NCBI RefSeq assembly: GCF_001438655.1
Contig: NZ_JQBR01000007.1
Location: 20,787-84,786 of the forward strand
Origin: Pediococcus cellicola
Lineage (GTDB): Bacteria; Bacillota; Bacilli; Lactobacillales; Lactobacillaceae
DNA length: 64,000 nucleotides
Direction of reading: 5' to 3'
Shown: piece by piece, positions 1 through 8,993 of the stretch
Position numbering within the stretch: the stretch's first letter is position 1
How the letters are laid out: the number at the start of each line of letters is the position of its first letter
Position numbers and translations under genes: made by a program
The notes under the pieces: generated by a model
Seen by the model: the letters and a program-made list of their open reading frames with translations, nothing else
What the model was told of the DNA's origin: nothing
Databases searched by the model: none

Positions 1-1
1 C

Positions 2-877
2 GATAACTTTAGTGGTAGCATCTCAAAATTGATTATGAACGTGGCCCTGCCAGCCTCAATCTTTGTGTCGGTTATGAAATATCTGACACTGCATAAATTA
101 ATTGGTCTTTCTAGCGGCTTAATTTATTCGTTTGGCGGCGTCATTATTGGATACATTATTGCATGGTTAGCTGTAAAGGTTTTGCGTGTCCGTCCGGGAC
201 GTCGAGGAATCTTTATGAATACGGTGGTTAATGCGAACACAATTTTCATTGGATTACCGTTAAACATTGCGTTGTTTGGTTCAGTGAGCTTACCATACTT
301 CTTGGTTTATTATGTGACGAATACTGTTTCGACTTGGGCATTTGGTGTATTTTTGATTTCAAATGATGATCCTACGAAGAAAAAGGGCGAAAAGGGTTCT
401 GGTAACTTTAACTGGAAGAAGCTTTTGCCACCGCCGTTGTTAGGTTTCTTAGTGGCATTGGTTTGGTTAGTGTTGAGTTTGCCGGTTCCAGAATGGGCTA
501 ATAATACCTTGTCGTACGTCGGGAATTTGGTAACGCCGTTGTCCTTGATTTATATTGGGATTGTGTTGGCGGATGCCGGATTGAAGAGTATTAAGTTTGA
601 TAGAGATACAATCTTTGCATTGATTGGCCGATTTGTGTTGTCTCCAATTGTGATTACGATGTTGATCATGTGGGGAGCAAGTTTGGGTCATGGGATTCCA
701 ACGATGGAGATGCAGACGTTGATTGTGCAGGCGGCGGCACCGGGGTTGGCGGTAATGCCAATTTTGGCGAACGAGTCGCATGGTGATGTCGAGTATGCAA
801 CAAACTTGGTGACGACAAGTACGATCCTCTTTATTGTGGTGGTACCGATTGTGATGAGTTTGATTCAGTTTGTATAA
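2..877 (+). CDS. AEC-family (auxin efflux carrier-type) permease, 5' truncated by window edge
   Basis: The frame is open from base 2 through the stop at 877, so the gene begins upstream of the window. The residues before the first internal start (DNFSGSISKLIMNVALPASIF) read like the usual SKLIMNVALPA segment of AEC transporters. About eight hydrophobic segments are visible, with a charged cytoplasmic loop (DDPTKKKGEKGSGNFNWKK) in the middle, and the glycine/alanine-rich APGLAVMPILA stretch near the C-terminus fits the family. Members export or exchange organic acids such as malate, or other small solutes; the substrate cannot be read here. A hairpin-rich repeat follows the stop and probably ends transcription. 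Confidence 0.85.
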   Translation, partial: DNFSGSISKLIMNVALPASIFVSVMKYLTLHKLIGLSSGLIYSFGGVIIGYIIAWLAVKVLRVRPGRRGIFMNTVVNANTIFIGLPLNIALFGSVSLPYFLVYYVTNTVSTWAFGVFLISNDDPTKKKGEKGSGNFNWKKLLPPPLLGFLVALVWLVLSLPVPEWANNTLSYVGNLVTPLSLIYIGIVLADAGLKSIKFDRDTIFALIGRFVLSPIVITMLIMWGASLGHGIPTMEMQTLIVQAAAPGLAVMPILANESHGDVEYATNLVTTSTILFIVVVPIVMSLIQFV

Positions 878-889
878 ATTAGAGTGTAA

Positions 890-1316
890 AAAAAGGCGAA
901 TAGCCTTCGAGTATAGCATAGGGGCTTCAATGATTCGCTTTTGGAATCGTTGAAGTGCCGTAGCTAGACGGAGAAGGTTGCCTTTTTTTGCACGTTTCGG
1001 AAATAAAGCAGTGAAGTGCACAGGAAAGGGAATGATTCGGTTTAGGAATCGTTCCTTTTTCGTAGCTACTATTCCACATTTAGGGAAGATTATTAGCAAA
1101 GATCGTTAATAATCATAGATGTTCCATACGTTGTCCATTCTTGTGGCCACAACCCAGACCGCAAGAACTGGCACGCGGAGGAAGCTGCTCCTTTTAACAC
1201 GTTTCGGCAATAAGGCAGTGAAAGTGCAGGGGCTTCAATGATTCACTTTTGGAATCGTTGAAGTGCCGTAGCTAGACGGAGAAGGCTGCCTTTTTTTGCA
1301 CGTTTCGGCAATAAAG
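890..1316. repeat. Cluster of imperfect intergenic hairpin repeats
   Basis: Two near-identical copies lie at 921-1003 and 1229-1315, each with an inner hairpin (CTTCAATGATTC / GAATCGTTGAAG), the box CGTAGCTAGACGGAGAAGG, a T-run and GCACGTTTCGG. A degenerate copy lies at 1003-1070 (GAATGATTC / GAATCGTTC, then CGTAGCTA) and a tail-only copy at about 1175-1206. In the first copy, AAAAAAAGGC at about 889-897 can pair with GCCTTTTTTT at 980-989, making a long closing stem that would also act as a terminator for the permease. No protein gene is evident from 878 to 1496. Confidence 0.75.
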
Positions 1317-1496
1317 TTAAACTTAAGAAAAAACTTAGTAGTGAATGGCATTGCTAAGTTTGCACGTTAGGCTCGCAAATAGGTACTAAAACAGCAAAAT
1401 AGTTTATCACGAGGCAATGTGTCGTGGTAAACTATTTTTTACATAAAAGAACTGTGATAGACTAGGCTTAAATATTGATAATTGGAGCAAAAAGAA

Positions 1497-2345
1497 TTGA
1501 TTACTATTGGATTAACGACCTGGACAGATCATCCGGCCCTCATCAATCATGAAAATCGAAAAGTAACGCTTACCGAATATGCCGGTCATTTTCCTGTGGT
1601 TGAAGTGGATACTTCCTTTTATGGCGTACCCCGAATTTCAACTGTGGAAAATTGGCAGAAGTCAGTGCCAGAAAAATTCCAGTTTATTCTTAAAGCAAAT
1701 CAGCTAATGACGCTACACGATGGGGCAAGCGTGGATGATTACTTGTCAGATGAACATCGTCTGGTGTTTACCGATTTTAAGAAAATGGTTCGTCCACTTG
1801 TGAAGCAAGATCAGTTAAAAACCATCTTGTTTCAATTTCCGCCGTATTTTAATTGTGAAACAGCTAATATTCGTTATTTACGTGACGTGCGTGTTTTAAT
1901 GGGGGATTTACCCATTGCTGTTGAATTTCGCAACGCAAGTTGGTACGATCCAGCGGTGCGTGACGAAACCATGTTATTTCTAAAAAAACTGGGCATGACC
2001 CATGTTTCAGTTGACGAACCCAGTGCCGTTTCTAATGGCGTCCCACTGGTGGATACCGTCACTAACCAAAATTTAGCGATGTTACGTTTACATGGGCAAA
2101 ATGCAAAGGGCTGGGCAGAGCAAGGACCGAACTGGCGTAGCACGCGAACGTTGTACAAATATTCTGAGGCTGAATTACAAGATTTTGCCAAGCTTGTTCG
2201 AAAATTAGAATCGCAAGTGGAAGAGGTTTGCATCATCTTTAATAATAACAGTGGAAAAGATGCCGCTGGGAATGCGTTAAGATTGAAGGAAATCTTAGGC
2301 ATTAATTTTGAAGGACTTGGACCGCTCCAATTAGGATTATTTTAG
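1497..2345 (+). CDS. DUF72 (YecE-like) family protein
   Basis: The 282-residue protein opens with ITIGLTTWTDHPALI and contains VVEVDTSFYGVP and FQFILKANQ, the pattern of the DUF72/YecE family, which has a TIM-barrel-like fold and unsettled biochemical role. A TTG at 1482 is also in frame, but the only Shine-Dalgarno (GGAG at 1484-1487) lies inside that reading, 9 nt before TTG 1497, so 1497 is the better start. The gene stands alone before metG. Family assignment is good; function is not assigned. Confidence 0.85.
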   Translation: MITIGLTTWTDHPALINHENRKVTLTEYAGHFPVVEVDTSFYGVPRISTVENWQKSVPEKFQFILKANQLMTLHDGASVDDYLSDEHRLVFTDFKKMVRPLVKQDQLKTILFQFPPYFNCETANIRYLRDVRVLMGDLPIAVEFRNASWYDPAVRDETMLFLKKLGMTHVSVDEPSAVSNGVPLVDTVTNQNLAMLRLHGQNAKGWAEQGPNWRSTRTLYKYSEAELQDFAKLVRKLESQVEEVCIIFNNNSGKDAAGNALRLKEILGINFEGLGPLQLGLF

Positions 2346-2393
2346 GGCTAAAAATAAATTTTATCGACTAGACATTAAACGGATGAAACAGGC

Positions 2394-2421
2394 TTTGCGT
2401 AGCGTTTCATTGTGATATACT
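2394..2421 (+). promoter_or_regulatory. Predicted metG promoter
   Basis: TTTGCG (2394-2399), 16 nt, TATACT (2416-2421), followed by an AT-rich leader of about 70 nt. I looked for a T-box leader (specifier stem, TGGNACCGCG-type antiterminator) and saw none. Confidence 0.5.
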
Positions 2422-2494
2422 TAAAGTTAAAACATCTCCTAATTAAGAATTTATATCAAATTAAAAATTAATGGAATTGGAAAGGAAATTTTCA

Positions 2495-4525
2495 ATGGCA
2501 GATAAACCCACTTATTATATAACAACACCAATTTATTATCCGTCGGGTAAGTTACATATTGGTAACTCCTACACGACAATTGCATGTGACGCCGAGGCAC
2601 GTTTCCAGCGTTTGGAAGGCAAAGATGTCTTCTTTTTGACCGGGACTGATGAACACGGCCTAAAAATTGAACAAAAAGCTGAAGCTCTGAACACCACACC
2701 TAAAGCTTATGTGGACGAGATGGCAGAGGGTATCAAAAAGTTGTGGAAATTACTAGATATTTCGAACACAAAGTTTATTCGAACAACTGATGATTATCAT
2801 GAAAAAGCCGTTCAAGAAATTTTCCAAAAATTGGAAGACAACGGCGATATTTATTTAGGTGAATACGAAGGTTGGTATTCCGTTTCTGATGAGGAGTATT
2901 TCACTGAAACGCAATTAGCCGAAGTTTATCGAGATGAAAATGGAAAAGTGATCGGTGGCAAAGCGCCATCTGGTCATGAAGTTCAGAAAGTTAAAGAAGA
3001 GTCTTATTTCTTTAAAATGAGCAAATATGCAGATTGGTTGCTTCAGTATTACAAAGATCATCCTGATTTTATTCAGCCAGCAACACGAATGAACGAAATG
3101 ATCAATAATTTCATCAAACCTGGTTTGGAAGATTTAGCCGTTTCACGGACAACCTTTAATTGGGGTGTTAAAGTGAAGGACAATCCTAAGCACGTTGTTT
3201 ATGTCTGGATTGATGCTCTTTCAAACTATATTACGGCTCTAGGGTATGGTTCAGATGATCCAAGTAACTTTGAAAAGTATTGGCCAGCTAATGTTCAAAT
3301 GGTCGGTAAAGAAATTGTGCGTTTTCATACGATTTATTGGCCAATTATGTTGCATGCCCTTGGCTTGCCGCTACCTAAGCACGTGGTGGGTCATGGTTGG
3401 CTATTGATGAAAGACGGTAAAATGTCCAAGTCGAAAGGAAACGTTATTTACCCAGAAACATTAGTGGAACGCTATGGATTAGATGCGTTACGTTACTATT
3501 TGCTAAAAGCAATGCCTTATGGAAATGACGGAGTTTTCACACCAGAAGACTTTATCGACAAAATTAATTATGATCTGGCTAATGATTTAGGTAACTTATT
3601 AAACCGGACAGTTGCCATGATCAATAAGTATGAAGGTGGTACAATTCCAACTTTCAAGGCTGGCGTTACCCAATTTGATCAAGATTTGGAAACTACGGCT
3701 CACTCTGTTATTACGAATTATCGCCAGTTAATGAATGACCTCCATTTTTCTGATGCACTTTCTGAGATTTGGAAGCTGGTCAGTCGCTCGAATAAATATA
3801 TCGATGAAACGGAGCCATGGGTCTTAGCTAAACGAGACGATGCTGATGCTCAAGCTGAGTTGGCAAGTGTGATGAATCACTTGGCAGAGAGCTTACGAAT
3901 TTTGGCTCATTTATTGCAACCGATCTTGACGCAAGCACCAACCAAAATCCTGAATCAGTTGGGTTTAAAAGCTCAGACAGTGGATTTGGCGGACTTACAT
4001 TTTGGTACCATTCCTGCGGATACAAAGGTAGTCGCAAAGGGCACACCAATTTTTCCTCGTTTGGATGCTAAAGACGAAGTTGCTTTTATTAAGGCGCAAA
4101 TGACCAAGACGGACAAGAAAAAGGGCCGCGCTGCAATGGAAGCTGCCAAAAAGGCTGCACAAACGACTGATGAAACTGAATTGAATTTAACTAAGAAGCC
4201 AATTCGAATTGAAGCTTTTGATAAAGTGGAAATTAAAGTGGCTGAAATTAAATCGGTTGATCATGTTGAGGGTGCGGATAAATTATTGAAATTCAAATTA
4301 GATGCAGGCGATAAAGGTGATCGCCAAATTCTTTCGGGAATTGCCGCATACTATCCTGACCCAAGTGTGCTAGTTGGCAAGAAGGTTTTAATTGTCGCTA
4401 ACTTGAAGCCGCGTAAAATGCGTGGTGAAATTAGTCAGGGTATGCTATTATCAGCTGAGCATGACGGCCAGATTCAAGTGGTTGAAGTGCCTAACAACCT
4501 GGTGAATGGTTCAGGTGTCGAATAA
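2495..4525 (+). CDS. metG: Methionyl-tRNA synthetase
   Basis: Charges tRNA-Met with methionine in the cytoplasm. The 676-residue protein has the class I HIGN signature near residue 20 ([11 protein letters not shown]), the KMSKS loop (GKMSKSKGN, about residue 309), an anticodon-binding helical domain and a C-terminal EMAP/Arc1p-like tRNA-binding domain ([21 protein letters not shown] onward, about residues 575-676). It lacks an obvious four-cysteine zinc knuckle, as in Bacillus-type enzymes. An in-frame ATG at 2471 exists, but AAAGGA at 2481-2486 sits 8 nt before ATG 2495, which gives the usual N-terminus [15 protein letters not shown]. Confidence 0.97.
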   Translation: MADKPTYYITTPIYYPSGKLHIGNSYTTIACDAEARFQRLEGKDVFFLTGTDEHGLKIEQKAEALNTTPKAYVDEMAEGIKKLWKLLDISNTKFIRTTDDYHEKAVQEIFQKLEDNGDIYLGEYEGWYSVSDEEYFTETQLAEVYRDENGKVIGGKAPSGHEVQKVKEESYFFKMSKYADWLLQYYKDHPDFIQPATRMNEMINNFIKPGLEDLAVSRTTFNWGVKVKDNPKHVVYVWIDALSNYITALGYGSDDPSNFEKYWPANVQMVGKEIVRFHTIYWPIMLHALGLPLPKHVVGHGWLLMKDGKMSKSKGNVIYPETLVERYGLDALRYYLLKAMPYGNDGVFTPEDFIDKINYDLANDLGNLLNRTVAMINKYEGGTIPTFKAGVTQFDQDLETTAHSVITNYRQLMNDLHFSDALSEIWKLVSRSNKYIDETEPWVLAKRDDADAQAELASVMNHLAESLRILAHLLQPILTQAPTKILNQLGLKAQTVDLADLHFGTIPADTKVVAKGTPIFPRLDAKDEVAFIKAQMTKTDKKKGRAAMEAAKKAAQTTDETELNLTKKPIRIEAFDKVEIKVAEIKSVDHVEGADKLLKFKLDAGDKGDRQILSGIAAYYPDPSVLVGKKVLIVANLKPRKMRGEISQGMLLSAEHDGQIQVVEVPNNLVNGSGVE

Positions 4526-4541
4526 ATAGGAATTTATGAAG

Positions 4542-4591
4542 AACCAATCTGAGACAAAGTAAACCCGTTTATCTGTCTTGGATTGGTTTTT
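4542..4591 (+). terminator. Intrinsic terminator after metG
   Basis: AACCAATC (4542-4549) pairs with GATTGGTT (4581-4588) and additional inner bases pair; a T-run follows. It lies only about 20 nt before the tatD start, so it may act as an attenuator between metG and tatD. Confidence 0.6.
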
Positions 4592-4608
4592 GGTAGTTGG
4601 AGGTTAAC

Positions 4609-5394
4609 ATGCAATTATTTGATTCGCATACTCATTTGAATGATCCGGCTTTTCAAGACCATGAGCAGGCCTATATTGACCATGCTCATAAATTGGGTGT
4701 GAAAAAAATGGCGATGGTCGGATCTAATGCCGAATTTAATGCCTCTGCAATTAAGCTGGCGCACACATACCCAAATATCTACGCGGTTGTGGGTTGGCAT
4801 CCAGAGGACTCAAAATATTTTCACGAAACGCAGGCTGAAACCTTGCGTGCCCAATTGCAAGATTCCAAAGTGGTGGCGTTGGGTGAAATTGGGCTGGATT
4901 ATTATGAAACAAAATCACCACGAAAAGTGCAACGACGTGTTTTTGAATCACAGTTGGAACTTGCCAGTGAGTTGAAGATCCCGGTTGCTATTCACAATCG
5001 TGATGCTTTTGAAGATACATATGCAATTTTAAAAAATGCGCATGTGGACACATTTGGCGGCGTCATGCATAGTTTTAATGGCGGACCAGAATGGCTTGAT
5101 AAATTCTTGTCACTAGGGATGCACATCTCGTACAGTGGTGTGGCGAGCTTTAATTCCGCACATGATGTGCATCGATCAGTGCAAGCAACTCCCGCGGACC
5201 GCATCATGGCCGAAACCGATGCGCCGTACTTGGCACCGATTCCTTTTAGAGGCAAGCAAAATGAACCAGCCTATACGTTATACGTGGTTGAGGCACTGGC
5301 TCGTTTGCGTGATGAAGATCCGGACGTGACGGCCAAAGCCACATATGAAAATGCCAAAAAATTTTATAGGATAACTGATGATGAAAAAAATTAA
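4609..5394 (+). CDS. tatD: TatD-family metal-dependent deoxyribonuclease
   Basis: A 261-residue TatD-family hydrolase. It shows the N-terminal metal motif FDSHTHLND, VVGWHPE, LGEIGLDYY, IPVAIHNRDA, GVMHSFNGG and the AETDAPYLAP block near the C-terminus, i.e. the conserved metal-binding His/Glu/Asp set of the amidohydrolase-like barrel. Family members are Mg-dependent 3'-5' exonucleases acting in DNA repair or degradation. The start at ATG 4609 follows GGAGG at 4599-4603. It overlaps rnmV by 17 nt, the conserved tatD-rnmV-rsmA arrangement of Firmicutes. Confidence 0.95.
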   Translation: MQLFDSHTHLNDPAFQDHEQAYIDHAHKLGVKKMAMVGSNAEFNASAIKLAHTYPNIYAVVGWHPEDSKYFHETQAETLRAQLQDSKVVALGEIGLDYYETKSPRKVQRRVFESQLELASELKIPVAIHNRDAFEDTYAILKNAHVDTFGGVMHSFNGGPEWLDKFLSLGMHISYSGVASFNSAHDVHRSVQATPADRIMAETDAPYLAPIPFRGKQNEPAYTLYVVEALARLRDEDPDVTAKATYENAKKFYRITDDEKN

Positions 5395-5932
5395 AGAAGT
5401 AATAGTAGTTGAAGGAAAAGATGATACGGTGCGCATAAAAAAAGCTGTCGCAGCAGATACATTAGAGACGCGAGGTTCAGCGATTTCCGAAGAAACGATT
5501 GATCAGATTCGGCGTCTACAGGCTGAGCGTGGCGTAATCGTCTTCACAGATCCTGATTTTTCAGGTGAAAAAATTCGTAAAACCATTTCGGCTGAGGTGC
5601 CTGACGTGAAGCATGCGTTTCTGGCACGTCGCGATGCTGTGCCCAGCAAAAAGGGGAGCTTAGGTGTCGAACATGCGACCCCAGAAGCAATCCGTGAAGC
5701 ATTAAGCAAGGTCTACACAGAGGCTAGTGATGCCCCAATTCAGATTACGCGTGCAGATTTGTTGGATGCAGACTTGATTTCAGGCGCACACGCTAAACAG
5801 CGACGCATGGAGTTATGTGAACTCTTGAATATTGGTTATGTGAATGGAAAGCAGCTTGTTAAACGCCTGCAATTATTTCAGGTAAGTCGAGAAGCTTTTA
5901 ACGCTGCAGTCACAAAACTGGATGAGAAATAA
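5378..5932 (+). CDS. rnmV: Ribonuclease M5 (5S rRNA maturation)
   Basis: Cleaves 5S rRNA precursor in the cytoplasm. The 184-residue protein has an N-terminal TOPRIM domain (IVVEGKDDTVRIKKA with the catalytic Glu at about residue 13; GVIVFTDPDFSGEKIR supplying the DxD metal ligands) and the C-terminal rRNA-binding segment. It overlaps tatD and is followed 9 nt later by rsmA, indicating one transcript. ATG 5378 and ATG 5381 are both possible starts. Confidence 0.95.
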   Translation: MMKKIKEVIVVEGKDDTVRIKKAVAADTLETRGSAISEETIDQIRRLQAERGVIVFTDPDFSGEKIRKTISAEVPDVKHAFLARRDAVPSKKGSLGVEHATPEAIREALSKVYTEASDAPIQITRADLLDADLISGAHAKQRRMELCELLNIGYVNGKQLVKRLQLFQVSREAFNAAVTKLDEK

Positions 5933-5941
5933 GGAGAATAA

Positions 5942-6820
5942 ATGACCCAAGAAATAGATATTGCCGATCCAATTCGTACCCGTGGTATTCTAGAACGCTA
6001 TCATTTAAATGCTAAAAAGAGTCTTGGCCAAAATTTTTTAACGCAACCGCAAATTTTGAAGAATATTGTGAGTGCAGCTGACATTACTGAAGCTGATGAT
6101 GTAATTGAAGTTGGTCCTGGAATAGGTGCTTTAACTGAGCAACTTGCACGGCATGCACATCACGTTTTGGCGTTTGAAATTGACGAAAATTTACTTGATG
6201 TCCTAGACGAAACTTTAGATCCATATGATAACATCACGGTTGTTAATGCCGACATTTTGCAGGTAGATTTACCCAAGGTGGTTGCTGAAAATTTGGATGG
6301 TAAACACACCCTTAAAGTGGTGGCAAACTTACCTTACTACATCACAACACCCATTTTGAAAGGCTTGCTGCAAAGTACTTTGCAACTGGATCAGATTGTA
6401 GTGATGATGCAAAAAGAAGTGGCAGACCGCTTGAATGCGCAACCTGGTGATAAGGAGTATGGTTCTTTAAGTGTGGCGATTCAGTTGGACATGAACGTTC
6501 ACGTTGAATTTGAGGTGCCAAGAACGGCCTTTACACCACAACCCAATGTGGATTCGGCAATTGTTAAGCTCACGCAAAGGGAACCGTGGCCGGTACAGCC
6601 CAATGATAAGGATGCTTTTTTCAAAACAGTGCGGGGTTGTTTTGCCCATCGACGTAAGACGCTATGGAATAATTTGCTAGGTATTTATGGGAAAACACCC
6701 GAAATTAAGGCCCATCTGACTCAAGTGTTAGAAAGCTTGGCAATCAAGCCGGGTATTCGTCCGGAACGGTTAACGGTGGTGGATTTTATTAGATTAACCA
6801 ATGCTTTACAAGAAAACTAA
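5942..6820 (+). CDS. rsmA: 16S rRNA dimethyladenosine transferase RsmA/KsgA
   Basis: Dimethylates two adjacent adenines in helix 45 of 16S rRNA late in 30S assembly, using S-adenosylmethionine. The 292-residue protein has the KSLGQNFLTQ N-terminus, the SAM-binding motif VIEVGPGIGALTEQL, the motif IV catalytic block ANLPYYIT (about residue 130) and the C-terminal FAHRRKTLWNNL. A Shine-Dalgarno AAGGAG precedes ATG 5942 by 7 nt. Last gene of the tatD-rnmV-rsmA operon. Confidence 0.97.
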   Translation: MTQEIDIADPIRTRGILERYHLNAKKSLGQNFLTQPQILKNIVSAADITEADDVIEVGPGIGALTEQLARHAHHVLAFEIDENLLDVLDETLDPYDNITVVNADILQVDLPKVVAENLDGKHTLKVVANLPYYITTPILKGLLQSTLQLDQIVVMMQKEVADRLNAQPGDKEYGSLSVAIQLDMNVHVEFEVPRTAFTPQPNVDSAIVKLTQREPWPVQPNDKDAFFKTVRGCFAHRRKTLWNNLLGIYGKTPEIKAHLTQVLESLAIKPGIRPERLTVVDFIRLTNALQEN

Positions 6821-6875
6821 AAAGGAATCCTCAAAAATGACTTTTATTAGCGCCATTTTTGATGGATTCCTTTTT
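6819..6875. terminator. Bidirectional terminator between rsmA and the HAD gene
   Basis: AAAAAGGAATCC (6819-6830) pairs with GGATTCCTTTTT (6864-6875). It serves the converging rsmA (rightward) and HAD phosphatase (leftward) genes. Confidence 0.85.
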
Positions 6876-6881
6876 AAATTC

Positions 6882-7694
6882 TTATTTCAAAGCAAATTTA
6901 GTGATGGCATCTGCTAAGCCGTCTTCATCGTTGGTGCCAGTAACAAAGTTGGCGTGTGCTTTGGCCAATTCAGTCCCGTTTCCCATGGCAACGGCAGTCC
7001 CGGCAGCTTCAAACATGGCAATATCGTTTCCTTCATCACCCACAGCCATCACTTCGCTGGTGTCAAAGTGAAGGGCAGCACTAAGATCATGCAAGGCATT
7101 GCCTTTACTAACTACTGGATTCATTAACTCTAGAAAATTACGGGCGGCACGTACCACATAAAGATCGTTTTCAAAAGTTTTGGTGACAAGGGGTTCTACC
7201 GCATCCAACATTTTTTCTTCACCGACAAAAAGCCCCTTAGTGATTTGAAAATTAGGTGGCAATTCATCGGGTGTGCGGATTAAGATACCAGCCTTGTTTT
7301 CCCAAGCTTGAACGACCGTAATGGCGTTCACATCACGATCTGCAGTATAAATAGTACTATTTTCATCTAAAACATTAAATGGAATGTGGTGTCTTTGACC
7401 AAAAGCTGTTAAGCGCCGATAATAGCTATTATCAACAAGGTGTTTAGCGATAATTTTACCCGTGACGGACTCAATAACAGCACCATTATAAGTGATCACA
7501 TACTGATCATCATTTGTGAGCCCTAATTGCTGGAGAAAAGGGGCTGCCCCAGCAAGAGGACGTCCGGTACATAAAACAACTTTCAGGCCTTGTGTCACGG
7601 CTTTTTGAACCGCTGTGATGGTACTTGGCAAAATTTCGCCTTTAGAGTTTAACAAAGTATCATCGATATCTAGTGCAATTAATTTGATTGCCAT
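6882..7694 (-). CDS. Cof-type HAD-IIB phosphatase (YidA-like)
   Basis: A 270-residue HAD-superfamily hydrolase. It has the nucleophile motif LDIDDTLLNSKG at the N-terminus, motif II in VVLCTGRPL, the lysine-containing NPVVSKGNAL block and motif IV GDEGNDIAMF. The insertion between motifs II and III is the type IIB cap. YidA-like enzymes dephosphorylate sugar phosphates and similar metabolites in the cytoplasm; the specific substrate cannot be inferred. The gene after it (7738-8358) is on the same strand with a 43-nt gap. Confidence 0.9.
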   Translation of the reverse strand: MAIKLIALDIDDTLLNSKGEILPSTITAVQKAVTQGLKVVLCTGRPLAGAAPFLQQLGLTNDDQYVITYNGAVIESVTGKIIAKHLVDNSYYRRLTAFGQRHHIPFNVLDENSTIYTADRDVNAITVVQAWENKAGILIRTPDELPPNFQITKGLFVGEEKMLDAVEPLVTKTFENDLYVVRAARNFLELMNPVVSKGNALHDLSAALHFDTSEVMAVGDEGNDIAMFEAAGTAVAMGNGTELAKAHANFVTGTNDEDGLADAITKFALK

Positions 7695-7737
7695 TTGTCG
7701 GACTCCTTTTGTTTGGTTTGCGTGCTGTGAGATGAAA

Positions 7738-8358
7738 TTAGTTTATGCCACGTCGTTTTAAGTATTGGCTTTTTTCATTTTCCCAAAAAGCCTGATCAGC
7801 AGCGGTTATTTGACGAATGACATGTCCTGGATTACCAACCGCCACAGAGTTGTCTGGAATATCTTTGGTAACGATGGTGCCAGCTCCGATAACGACATTG
7901 TTGCCGATGGTGACACCTGGACAAATGACAGCATTACCCCCAATCCACACGTCATTACCAATTGTAATTGGATGACCATATTCTAAATCTTGATTACGGA
8001 TATCCGGCACGATGGGATGGCCAGCCGTGTATAAAGAAACACGAGGCCCTAACATGACGTTATTGCCAATCACAATGGGAGCAATATCCAAAAAAATACT
8101 GTCGTAATTGGCATAAAATCTTTTTCCAATATGAACGTTATATCCATAATCCATGCGTGTGGGGACCTCAATAAAGGGGTCGGCACTAGGACAATCAAGA
8201 AGTTCATCAAGTAAATGTTGTCGGACATCTTGTTGCTCAGGGTGGGTTTGGTTGTATTGATAAATCTTTTGTTTAGCGGCTCTTCGCAGAGCAATTAATT
8301 CTGAGTCATTTGAGTTATAAAGTTGCCCCGCATTCATTAATTCACGATCAGTTTGCAT
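7738..8358 (-). CDS. Maltose/galactoside O-acetyltransferase-like (left-handed beta-helix) acetyltransferase
   Basis: A 206-residue protein with an N-terminal maltose-acetyltransferase cap (TDRELMNAGQLYNSND) and hexapeptide repeats forming a left-handed beta-helix. The conserved SLYTAGHP carries the likely catalytic histidine, and GGNAVICPGVTIGNNVVIGAGTIVTKDIP is typical. It would transfer acetyl from acetyl-CoA to a sugar hydroxyl. An upstream in-frame start at 8421 is open, but GGAGG lies just before ATG 8358, which gives the normal N-terminus MQTDRELM. Confidence 0.92.
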   Translation of the reverse strand: MQTDRELMNAGQLYNSNDSELIALRRAAKQKIYQYNQTHPEQQDVRQHLLDELLDCPSADPFIEVPTRMDYGYNVHIGKRFYANYDSIFLDIAPIVIGNNVMLGPRVSLYTAGHPIVPDIRNQDLEYGHPITIGNDVWIGGNAVICPGVTIGNNVVIGAGTIVTKDIPDNSVAVGNPGHVIRQITAADQAFWENEKSQYLKRRGIN

Positions 8359-8503
8359 GAAAATCCTCCGTTTCTGTCTTATAAGAAATATCATAGCATT
8401 TTTTGTTGCAGAAAAACTCAAAAAAGTGAAAACGGTTCCTAAATGTAAAGATTGTTAGATTTATAAATTGAAACTTGCGGTACATTGGGTGTTGTGGTAT
8501 AAT

Positions 8504-8532
8504 TTGCGTTTTTTGTGAAACTATGATACAAT
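8504..8532 (+). promoter_or_regulatory. Predicted veg promoter
   Basis: TTGCGT (8504-8509), 17 nt, TACAAT (8527-8532). Strong sigma-A type spacing, as expected for veg, a highly transcribed gene in Firmicutes. Confidence 0.6.
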
Positions 8533-8556
8533 GTTTCACATGGGAAGGTGAAGCCA

Positions 8557-8790
8557 ATGCCAAACACACTAGCCACAATTAAGTCAAAGCTAGACAACAA
8601 GGTTGGAGAAGAAATGATGGTGGTTGCCCAAGCTGGTCGTAAGAAAATTACGAAACGCCATGGAATTCTCCATAAGACGTATCCAGCAGTTTTCGTCGTT
8701 GATCTAGATCAGGATGAGAACTCATTTGAGCGGGTATCGTATAGTTATACCGATATTCTAACCAAGAACATCGAAATCGCATTTGAATAA
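8557..8790 (+). CDS. veg: Veg family protein
   Basis: A 77-residue protein with the Veg signature (TLATIKSKLDNKVGEEMMVVAQAGRKK, then RHGILHKTYPAVFVVDL). Veg has been linked to biofilm matrix regulation in Bacillus; its molecular role is unclear. A GTG at 8548 is in frame, but AAGG at 8545-8548 is well placed for ATG 8557. It lies in the usual place upstream of ispE. Confidence 0.93.
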   Translation: MPNTLATIKSKLDNKVGEEMMVVAQAGRKKITKRHGILHKTYPAVFVVDLDQDENSFERVSYSYTDILTKNIEIAFE

Positions 8791-8993
8791 AAATAACTGG
8801 GCCGTTAAGGTCTTTTTATTTTGCCTAAATTTAAGCATTTATCGTGATTTGACAAGAGCATATGACATGGTTTAAAAAAATTTTCTTACTGTAAACAGGA
8901 TACTGTTAGTAACCTAGCGTGCAGCACTGGTACTTTGGTACGTTTTTAAGTATAATTGTGATAAAATACTGGATTAGCAAACTAGGTGATTGC

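Noticed and set aside
467..1099. 210-codon leftward ORF overlapping the permease and repeats
   Set aside because: Composition is a shadow of the permease frame (His/Arg/Asn-rich) and the start lies inside the hairpin repeats.
2346..2494. T-box leader before metG
   Set aside because: No specifier stem, no TGGNACCGCG-type antiterminator motif and no terminator in the leader.
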